Below, piece after piece: positions 1-5,970 of a stretch of DNA of 8,136 nt (position 1 is its first letter; each line of letters begins with the position of its first letter). Source of the stretch: Bacteroides sp. 43_108. Its GTDB lineage: Bacteria > Bacteroidota > Bacteroidia > Bacteroidales > Bacteroidaceae. Made by a program: the position numbers and the translations under genes. The stretch spans positions 1 through 8,136 of the forward strand of contig MNQS01000160.1 in the NCBI GenBank assembly GCA_001915545.1, given 5' to 3'. Under the pieces are notes generated by a model that did not search any database, was not told where the DNA came from, and was given only the letters and a program-made list of their open reading frames with translations.

Positions 1-110
1 AAAATGGGCAATAATAATGGCACATAAAGTGATTATACTCTATCGACTTTATATGCCATATTACTTTTTAGGGACATTTACTGAATATCCCTATTTATAC
101 CGAATTCTTA
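1..110. other. left-edge segment without a supported gene
   Basis: No complete gene is visible here. The frame of the downstream thioredoxin-like gene has stops at 12, 15, 30 and 69 and is open from 72. Another plus-strand frame is open from 2 to a TAA at 173-175, but its translation resembles no family I know. Since related thioredoxin domains are often the tail of a larger VKOR protein, this stretch could be decayed VKOR coding sequence, a recombination border or an intergenic region. An imperfect inverted repeat (GGGACAT... / ...ATATCCC, 71-91) is too weak to call. I see no convincing Bacteroidetes promoter (TTTG with TAnnTTTG). Confidence 0.4.
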
Positions 111-731
111 GTGGTTGTAGTAGTTTTGTTACTATGTATGTTACTAACTCAAAAATTGGTTTTTTTGATTATTAATAAAGAAAAGTGTAGTATTTTAAAA
201 CGTAACTTAAATTTGTTTAAATTTGACTATGATGTATTCCTTATGCAATTACATAAGATGTCATATGTTAATTGTAAATTAGATAAAAGTAGAATTTCGT
301 TTGGCAATATTGGATCAAAATTTCAAATTATAGTTTTTACGAATCCTTTTTGTTATCCATGTGCACAATTGCATAGGAGATTAGATAAGATGTTGGAAAT
401 ATATCAAGATAAATTTTATGTTCAATATGTATTTATGAGTTGGGATAAAAGTAGTTGTAAGGCTAGTAAGTTTTTGATTGCGGTGTATCTGCAACATAAT
501 ATCAATACAGCTTTACATATTTATAAAGATTGGTATGGTGGAAATAAAAATATTGACACTTATATTGGTGTAGAGGTTGACATAAATAACTCTGAAGTTG
601 AAGCAGAATTTTTAAAACATCAAAAATGGGTTAAGGCTATAGGTATATCTGCAACCCCGACAATATTAGTGAATGGCTACTTTTTCCCTGTTGAGTATTA
701 TGATTTAGAAGATTTGATGAATTTTAATTAA
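111..731 (+). CDS. membrane-anchored DsbA/thioredoxin-fold protein, probably C-terminal part of a VKOR-thioredoxin fusion
   Basis: The product (206 residues from GTG at 111) starts with a hydrophobic segment (about residues 2-21), then a basic linker (about 22-60) and a thioredoxin-fold domain (about 70-205). The redox motif is C81-Y-P-C84 in the context FTNPFCYPC, and the cis-proline loop is T182-P183 in ATPTILVNG. These are hallmarks of DsbA-like Thioredoxin_4 domains, which face the periplasm and make or isomerise disulfides. In Bacteroidetes, domains like this one, including the helix-linker layout, commonly end larger VKOR fusion proteins. Here the upstream frame closes at 69-71, so the VKOR helices with their own Cys pair are absent or out of frame. 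The GTG start is weak: the frame is open from 72 and no ribosome site helps. It lies 10 bases before the glycosyltransferase gene, and a likely role is pairing the six cysteines of the precursor encoded downstream. The domain call is firm; the gene's true N-terminus is not. Confidence 0.75.
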   Translation: MVVVVLLLCMLLTQKLVFLIINKEKCSILKRNLNLFKFDYDVFLMQLHKMSYVNCKLDKSRISFGNIGSKFQIIVFTNPFCYPCAQLHRRLDKMLEIYQDKFYVQYVFMSWDKSSCKASKFLIAVYLQHNINTALHIYKDWYGGNKNIDTYIGVEVDINNSEVEAEFLKHQKWVKAIGISATPTILVNGYFFPVEYYDLEDLMNFN

Positions 732-741
732 TATATTGTAT

Positions 742-2715
742 ATGAATTTACCTATAAGAGTATATGTGCCAAATTTGAAGTCGCGCGAAGACCGAAAAAA
801 ATCTATTGTCCTACAATTTGCAAATCGATCTGAATTTGATTTACATGTTGTTTGTGCATTGGAGCTTAAAAATGCACCAGCAGCCTTATGGCAGACATTC
901 TATAATATTGTTAGTATAGAAAAAGAAAGAGGTAGTGATTTTTTCATTTTTTGTGAGGATGATCATGTGTTTACTGATGCATATGAAAAAAAGGCTTTCT
1001 TTGATTTATTAGAAATGGCTGACCATTATAATGCAGATATACTTTCAGGAGGAATGTCTGCTGTGTGTGATCCTGTATTGATTTCTTCAAATCTTTTTTG
1101 GGTTAGTTCTTTTACAGGTATGCAATTTACTGTAGTATATAGTAGATTATATGACAGAATACTTGCGTCCAAAACTGATTGTGGATATGTTACTGATATT
1201 CATTTGTCTTTTATTGCAAAAAATAAATTTGTTATATATCCATATATAAGTGTGCAAAAAGAATTTGGTTATTCAGATGTTACTTCTATGAATAACGAAA
1301 AAGGTCGCGTGACAAAGCTTTTTGAAGTTGCTCAGGGGGTGTTGGGTGATTTATATAAGTGTAATAAATTTTTTTCATTAATTCCGCAAAAAAAACTAAA
1401 TGATGTATTTAATATAGATGTTCATGAAATGTGTATTCCTACTTGTATTATAAATTTAAAAGAACGTAAAGATAGATATAATCATGTTCTGAATGAGTTT
1501 AGTGGGCGTACGGAATTTGATGTGCATATTATAGAGGCATGCAAGAATAAAGTTGGTGCTGTCGGATTATGGAAAAGTATTTGTCAAATAATAGAAGAAG
1601 CCAAAGAATCTAATGAAGATTGCGTTTTGATTTGTGAAGACGACCACATATTTACAGAATATTATGACCGTACGAAGTTTATGCGCCAAATTCTTTTAGC
1701 GAGTGTAATGGGGGCACAAATGCTCATAGGTGGCATAGGTGGCTTTGGCAATCTTATTAATTTGAGGTTTGAGTTATATTGGTGTGATTGGTTTTGGTGT
1801 ACACAATTTATAGTTGTTTATAAAAATGCATATGATATAATTTTGAATGCTGATTTTGGAGTTAGGGATGTAGCAGATGAAAGGTTGTCATCAATTCTGA
1901 CTAATAAAATAGTGATAGCTCCATTTATATCAGAACAGACAGATTTCGGCTATTCAGATGTTACTTTGGAAAATAACAATACTTCTTCAATTTTACGTCA
2001 TTTTGCAAAAAGCAAACGTAGGCTTGCGCATTATAAATACGCTGAGAGGATATTTTCCGAAGGTTGTCTGCCTTTGGCTAATATTGATGTTAATTCATAT
2101 TTAAATCAATGTAATTTGAAAGCATTGCAACTTGGGTGCGGGTATAATTTAATTGAAGGATGGTTAAACACGGATTTGGAACCAACGTACGATGCTGTAT
2201 TCATGGATGTTACGCAAACATTTCCACTTCCCGACAGAAGTGTAGATTATATTTATATGTCACATTTGTTAGAGGCATTTGCATTTGATCAAGTAATTCA
2301 TATATTGAAAGAATGTTTTAGAGTTTTGAATAAAAATGGTGTATTTAGACTTGTATTATTTTCATATGAAGAAATAATAAAGCTTTTTTCGACTTCAAAC
2401 TTTTCCTCTATTGAGAAAGAATATATTAAATGTAATATTAAAAAATATAGCTCAAGTGAAATAGATTTGACAGATATAGATAGTTGTCTTTCTGTTACAC
2501 TTACTAATTTCATGCATAAGTTTTATAATTGTAATTTATATAACTTTAAGTCCTTAGCGAGGCTATTGGGTTTAATAGGGTTTGTTGATATAGTTAAATG
2601 TGATATTTTATGCAGTAAACATAAGCCTTTGAGAAATTTAGAGTCATGCAATTTATATATGCCTTTGAATATGTATAAATTTGAGACTTTGATTTTGGAA
2701 GCGACAAAGGGCTGA
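742..2715 (+). CDS. tandem GT25-like glycosyltransferase / SAM-methyltransferase fusion
   Basis: The product is 657 residues from ATG 742; a TTG at 736 is possible, but the ATG places the usual GT25 opening (basic/hydrophobic strand, then NLKxREDR) at residue 5 onward. Domain 1 spans about 4-185, with NLKSREDRK at 11-19 and the acidic motif CEDDH at 71-75. Domain 2 spans about 232-412, with INLKERKDR at 237-245 and CEDDH at 298-302. Both contain an ALW/GLW motif and end in FGYSDVT (175-181, 402-408), so one looks like a duplicate of the other. ED(D) motifs in GT25 enzymes bind metal and sugar nucleotide. Domain 3 (about 459-657) is a class I methyltransferase-like fold: LQLGCGY (462-468) for SAM binding, GWLNTDLE (473-480), FPLPDRSVDYIY (494-505) and an ARLLGLIGF tail element. 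No signal peptide is visible, so it should be cytoplasmic. Sitting just before the precursor gene, it may glycosylate the peptide; the methyltransferase could act on the sugar or peptide. An unrelated surface-sugar role cannot be excluded. The coding sequence is AT-rich. Confidence 0.8.
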   Translation: MNLPIRVYVPNLKSREDRKKSIVLQFANRSEFDLHVVCALELKNAPAALWQTFYNIVSIEKERGSDFFIFCEDDHVFTDAYEKKAFFDLLEMADHYNADILSGGMSAVCDPVLISSNLFWVSSFTGMQFTVVYSRLYDRILASKTDCGYVTDIHLSFIAKNKFVIYPYISVQKEFGYSDVTSMNNEKGRVTKLFEVAQGVLGDLYKCNKFFSLIPQKKLNDVFNIDVHEMCIPTCIINLKERKDRYNHVLNEFSGRTEFDVHIIEACKNKVGAVGLWKSICQIIEEAKESNEDCVLICEDDHIFTEYYDRTKFMRQILLASVMGAQMLIGGIGGFGNLINLRFELYWCDWFWCTQFIVVYKNAYDIILNADFGVRDVADERLSSILTNKIVIAPFISEQTDFGYSDVTLENNNTSSILRHFAKSKRRLAHYKYAERIFSEGCLPLANIDVNSYLNQCNLKALQLGCGYNLIEGWLNTDLEPTYDAVFMDVTQTFPLPDRSVDYIYMSHLLEAFAFDQVIHILKECFRVLNKNGVFRLVLFSYEEIIKLFSTSNFSSIEKEYIKCNIKKYSSSEIDLTDIDSCLSVTLTNFMHKFYNCNLYNFKSLARLLGLIGFVDIVKCDILCSKHKPLRNLESCNLYMPLNMYKFETLILEATKG

Positions 2716-2752
2716 TTTGTATTTTCTTATTTATTAATTAAATTTTTATTTT

Positions 2753-3025
2753 ATGAAAAAAATTAGAATTTTGCCAAGTGCATTGAATGGAACGCCTTTA
2801 ACAGATGAAGAATTAAAAAACATTATTGGTGGTACTAGAACGACAAGGTGTACATGTGATTTAACTCTTGGAACAGGTAGTGGAAGTGGCAGTCAGACTA
2901 GTGGTAGTCTTATCGTTGTTGCTGCAGAAAATGAATCTATTTGTTCTATAAAATGTGCTTCGAAGTGTGATAATAATCCTCTTTGTTTGGATTATTCTTA
3001 TTCTTTTTTGGTAACAGGTAATTAA
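2753..3025 (+). CDS. double-glycine leader natural-product precursor peptide (Bacteroidales GG family)
   Basis: The gene encodes 90 residues. Residues 1-27 look like a GG leader: a basic start (MKKIRIL), then LTDEELKNIIGG, matching the general pattern of Bacteroidales natural-product precursors (TIGR04149-like) cut by C39 peptidases. The 63-residue core has two parts: an N-terminal stretch with Thr/Arg residues and C33/C35, then a Gly/Ser/Thr linker (40-52), a hydrophobic LIVVAA, and a Cys-rich C-terminal part with C64, C68, C72 and C78. The even number of six cysteines fits disulfide pairing by the thioredoxin-fold protein encoded upstream, and the linker is a plausible glycosylation target for the enzyme encoded 37 bases upstream. 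A matching C39 transporter is encoded downstream. A bacteriocin or signalling role is inference. The gap before the ATG is very AT-rich, with no Shine-Dalgarno sequence, as is usual in Bacteroidetes. An inverted repeat starts 11 bases after the stop, which could set its expression apart from downstream genes. Confidence 0.85.
   Translation: MKKIRILPSALNGTPLTDEELKNIIGGTRTTRCTCDLTLGTGSGSGSQTSGSLIVVAAENESICSIKCASKCDNNPLCLDYSYSFLVTGN
2828..2833 (+). other. predicted leader cleavage site (Gly26-Gly27)
   Basis: Two GGT codons encode the Gly-Gly that ends the leader LTDEELKNIIGG. C39 peptidases cut after this pair, which would release a mature core beginning TRTTRC (63 residues). The Leu, Glu-Leu and Ile residues at about -12, -8/-7 and -4/-3 to the cut give the amphipathic leader helix recognised by such peptidases. 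Confidence 0.8.
2870..2908 (+). repeat. Gly/Ser/Thr-rich linker repeat in the precursor core
   Basis: Thirteen codons (residues 40-52, GTGSGSGSQTSGS) encode an irregular Gly-Ser repeat using varied Gly and Ser codons (GGT/GGA/GGC, AGT). It separates the C33/C35 segment from the C-terminal four-Cys segment. It is probably flexible and rich in hydroxyl side chains, so it could be an O-glycosylation site; that function is inferred, not shown. Confidence 0.6.
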
Positions 3026-3035
3026 TTTTTTATTT

Positions 3036-3086
3036 GGCAGTATCATTATTATGAATAATTATGTTACCATAATTATTGATACTGCC
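3036..3086 (+). terminator. inverted repeat after precursor gene, candidate partial terminator or mRNA-processing hairpin
   Basis: A perfect 10-base outer stem (GGCAGTATCA at 3036-3045 with TGATACTGCC at 3077-3086) and a 9-base inner stem (3055-3063 with 3068-3076) close a TTAC loop (3064-3067), with a 9-base bulge at 3046-3054 on the left arm. It starts 11 bases after the precursor stop and ends 14 bases before the first ATG of the next gene. No strong U-run follows, so full intrinsic termination is doubtful. A leaky terminator or 3'-end stabiliser giving more peptide mRNA than transporter mRNA would fit the layout. Confidence 0.5.
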
Positions 3087-3100
3087 AATATCTGTTTAAC

Positions 3101-3152
3101 ATGAATAATATGTTTCCTGTAAAAAAAAATTATTCCTTTTATAATTGTCTAC
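3101..3152 (+). other. out-of-frame signal-peptide start with a nine-A tract (3121-3129)
   Basis: ATGs at 3101 and 3110 open a frame that reads MNNMFPVKK, then continues out of frame to a stop at 3206-3208 (35 residues). The barrel-protein frame, followed upstream, reads KKIIPFIIVYLSSFVMA before QDL. This is a typical signal-peptide core, but that frame has a TAA at 3120-3122 and no ATG before residue 6 of the called protein. Removing one A from the tract (nine to eight) joins the two frames into a complete signal peptide: a basic MNNMFPVKK start, a hydrophobic core and an A-Q cleavage site. The true start is therefore probably ATG 3101 (or 3110), with a frame change at the A-tract from phase variation, slippage or a sequence error. 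Confidence 0.65.
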
Positions 3153-5957
3153 TTGTCGTCTTTTGTTATGGCGCAGGACCTGAATACCATTCTATTTACG
3201 AAGCTTAAAATCATAGACGGTTATACGGAACAGCCGTTGGAAAACGCATGTGTGTCTATTATTGACAAAGAGAGCGGAACGGTGCTGGTTGATTCTATGA
3301 TGCCTAGTTGGAATAGGGGAAACGTAAACGGTGAAACAAAAAAGATTTTCGGAGGATACGTTGCTCGTGCACCTAGACGCAGCTCCTATGTGTTTCGTTT
3401 CAGATGTTCCGGATATGATTCAGAAGATTATGAGGTTGCTCCTGGTGCAGGACCAGACGGAAAGCCTCTGCTGAAATATGTTTTCAAGAACACGTATTAT
3501 GTGTGGAAGAAAACCATTAATCTTCCTGATGTGGCAGTTAAGGCTTCAAAGATACTTATGGTAATGAAGGGCGATACGATAGAGTATAATGCCGCAAGTT
3601 TCAGAATGGCTGAAGGGTCTATGCTTGACGATCTTATCAGGGCGCTTCCAGGGACAAAACTTGATAATAACGGACGTATCACTGTCAATGGTGAATTTGT
3701 GAAAAGTTTGCTTGTAAATGGGCGTGACTTCTTCAATGGTGATCCTAAGGTGGCACTTGCCAATCTTCCTGCATATACGGTCAATAAGGTTAAGGTATAC
3801 CGTAAAGCTCCAGAGTATGCAGAACTGATGGGAGAACGTTCAGAGGCGGAGAAAGAAAAAGATCCGCTGGTGATGGATGTCGGTCTGAAGCGTGAGTATC
3901 AGGAAGGATGGATTTCAAATTATGAAGTAGGAGGCGGCAGTGGCCTTGACGGAAATTTTGACGAGAAGTGGCTGGGACGCATGTTCGGCATGCGCTACAC
4001 AAACCATTCGTCTATTGCGGTATATGCCAATGCAAATAATCTGAGTGATGCAGGAATGCCAAGCGGAAAAGGTGAGTGGAAGCGTACAGACGCAACAACT
4101 GGTAACAGGAAAACTTATATGGGCGGTATTGATTTCTCACTGGATCCAAAAGATACGGACATTCATTTCAAGACTTCCTTGCAGGCAGAGCATCAGGATG
4201 TAGACAATCAGTCACGGACTATGCGGGAGGACTACTATGCAGAAGGTAACACATATAGAAATGCTATAAACTTCTATAACCCGAGGATGACGAACATCAG
4301 ATGGAATGCCAAGCTTGAAGCCAAAACCGGCAAGACTTTTTTGTACGTAAATCCAAATATGCATTATTCTCGGAACAAATCTGAAGGATTCACTGAGACG
4401 CATGTAGCTGAAGAGCTCGATTCGCTATATTCGAGAGAACAACGTAGCAACAGTCTTGAAACAGAGTGGGGTACATCGCTCAATGCGGGTGGTTTTACAG
4501 TGATAGGCAATGACTTTCTTAACTACTCAGCTGATTTTTCGTATGGTAAAAGCAAGTATGAAAGCAATGTCATGGACCGCATCGTATATAATAGTGCTGA
4601 AACAGGTAATATTTATGAACAGCGGAAAAGCAATGTGCCGAAGTCTAATTATGGGTATTCGTTGGGCATGACGTATGAAAAACATTTCAGCGGGGCCGAC
4701 ACGGCTTTCTTCAAGATGAACTATTGGTTGGGATACAAATACACGCAAAGGTTCAATTCGGGCCATCAAGATTTGTATAGATGCGATGAGGATTGGTTGA
4801 CACCTTCGGCGTCTTCTGCTTTTGTACTCGATCAAGCCAACAGTTACCATACAACAAGGATGGAACGTATACATACAGCCAATTACTATCTAAATATGTA
4901 CTTCGGTAAGGTTGGGGTTGAGTTTGAAGGTGACGTTAACGTGTACAATCGCGGTATCGATGATTTGCGTAATGCTGAAAAACGCAGCAAGACAAAGGAT
5001 AATGTTACTTTTAATCCTTCTTTGTCTGTGTCCTACAACTCTAAGCTCGGCAAGATGAGGCTAAAGGGGAATATAAACAATAATCTTCCGGACATCATGG
5101 ATTTACTTGATGTAAGGGATGAGAGCGATCCTTTGAATCATTTTACAGGTAATGCTGAGCTTAAAACCACTCGAGGCTACAATATGGGATTTATGTATGA
5201 GCTTAAGAAGAAACGGTTTATGCGTATATTGCGATTCAATGCAGATTACAATATATGGGAGAACAGTATCGGGGTGGCGCAGATTCTTGACAGAGCAAGC
5301 GGTGTGACAACATATAAACCTATGAACATCGACGGAAATCGTCTTGCATCTGCAAACGTGTATTACAGCCAGTTTTTGGACAAGGGCAGTCATTGGAATA
5401 TTTCTAATACTCTGGGTTATAGTTATCGGCGTAGTGTGGATTTTTCAGGTGAAAGTTATGTGAATGATGATAACTCAATATACCTGAATAAGCAGGAAGT
5501 TGACAATTCGATTCTGAACGATGAATTTCGTTTGGATTATCGTTTTGAGTCATTCAGTATATCTGCATTGGCCAACGTAAAATGGACGCGTCTGTCCAGT
5601 CGAAATGAGAATTTCAACAATTTTTCGTACACGGATTTCAATTACGGTATAAGTTTGAGCACTCCTTTGTTGTGGGGCATTGATCTGTCTACAGACATCA
5701 TGGCATACAACCGGCGTGGCTATTCGGATGCATCAATGAATACGACAGATTGGGTTTGGAATGCCTCTCTGTCACGTGCTCTAGGAAAAAGCAAGCAGTG
5801 GGTGGTCAAGATGATTGGTTTCGACCTGCTTCGTCAGCTGTCCAACGTGAAGCATACCGTCAATGCACAAGGACGTACGGAAACGTGGTACAATACGGTA
5901 CCGTCGTATGCAACTTTGCATGTCGTGTATCGTTTGGATATTAAACCTAAAAAATAA
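3153..5957 (+). CDS. outer-membrane beta-barrel protein (TonB-receptor-like, carboxypeptidase-regulatory-like N-terminus)
   Basis: From TTG 3153 the product is 934 residues; a start at ATG 3101 would give about 951 if the A-tract frame were corrected. The TTG start cuts the signal peptide in half (only SSFVMA is left before Q8), so it is unlikely to be the natural one. Residues about 12-115 form a beta-rich carboxypeptidase-regulatory-like domain (KLKIIDGYTEQPLENACVSI). Residues about 128-222 form a plug-like domain with MKGDTIEYNA, LDDLIRALPG, ITVNGEFVKSLLVNG and KVYRKAPEY, a pattern seen in Bacteroidales outer-membrane proteins. The rest is alternating polar/aromatic beta-strand sequence of a large barrel, ending VYRLDIKPKK. 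No TonB box is obvious. The protein should sit in the outer membrane and pass or bind the exported peptide, or act as a receptor or self-protection partner; which is unknown. The coding sequence is clearly less AT-rich than both neighbours. The transporter gene starts 13 bases after its stop. Confidence 0.8.
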   Translation: MSSFVMAQDLNTILFTKLKIIDGYTEQPLENACVSIIDKESGTVLVDSMMPSWNRGNVNGETKKIFGGYVARAPRRSSYVFRFRCSGYDSEDYEVAPGAGPDGKPLLKYVFKNTYYVWKKTINLPDVAVKASKILMVMKGDTIEYNAASFRMAEGSMLDDLIRALPGTKLDNNGRITVNGEFVKSLLVNGRDFFNGDPKVALANLPAYTVNKVKVYRKAPEYAELMGERSEAEKEKDPLVMDVGLKREYQEGWISNYEVGGGSGLDGNFDEKWLGRMFGMRYTNHSSIAVYANANNLSDAGMPSGKGEWKRTDATTGNRKTYMGGIDFSLDPKDTDIHFKTSLQAEHQDVDNQSRTMREDYYAEGNTYRNAINFYNPRMTNIRWNAKLEAKTGKTFLYVNPNMHYSRNKSEGFTETHVAEELDSLYSREQRSNSLETEWGTSLNAGGFTVIGNDFLNYSADFSYGKSKYESNVMDRIVYNSAETGNIYEQRKSNVPKSNYGYSLGMTYEKHFSGADTAFFKMNYWLGYKYTQRFNSGHQDLYRCDEDWLTPSASSAFVLDQANSYHTTRMERIHTANYYLNMYFGKVGVEFEGDVNVYNRGIDDLRNAEKRSKTKDNVTFNPSLSVSYNSKLGKMRLKGNINNNLPDIMDLLDVRDESDPLNHFTGNAELKTTRGYNMGFMYELKKKRFMRILRFNADYNIWENSIGVAQILDRASGVTTYKPMNIDGNRLASANVYYSQFLDKGSHWNISNTLGYSYRRSVDFSGESYVNDDNSIYLNKQEVDNSILNDEFRLDYRFESFSISALANVKWTRLSSRNENFNNFSYTDFNYGISLSTPLLWGIDLSTDIMAYNRRGYSDASMNTTDWVWNASLSRALGKSKQWVVKMIGFDLLRQLSNVKHTVNAQGRTETWYNTVPSYATLHVVYRLDIKPKK

Positions 5958-5970
5958 TTTAGTTTATAAT

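Noticed and set aside
2..175. Open plus-strand frame from the window edge across the start of the thioredoxin gene
   Set aside because: The translation resembles no known domain, including VKOR helices, and 58 codons open in AT-rich DNA is weak evidence.
736..741. TTG start for the glycosyltransferase fusion
   Set aside because: An ATG two codons later fits the family's N-terminus and is the commoner start codon.
2716..2746. Possible Bacteroidetes promoter before the precursor (TTTG, 19 bases, TAAATTTT)
   Set aside because: The match is one base short of the -7 consensus in very AT-rich DNA, and the implied transcript start would fall on the ATG itself.
2861..3046. Minus-strand ORF opposite the precursor gene
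   Set aside because: It is a shadow of the plus-strand coding sequence, with low-complexity Thr/Ser translation and no recognisable motif. The same applies to the other antisense ORFs within the GT, barrel and transporter genes.
3119..3131. Programmed -1 ribosomal frameshift at the A-tract
   Set aside because: Joining ATG 3101 to the barrel frame needs +1 (or loss of one A); a -1 shift leads to the wrong frame.
5863..5970. Upstream in-frame ATG extending the transporter by 36 residues into the barrel gene
   Set aside because: C39 transporters begin just before the Q-x5-C peptidase motif, which ATG 5971 gives exactly; the extension is the barrel gene read in another frame.
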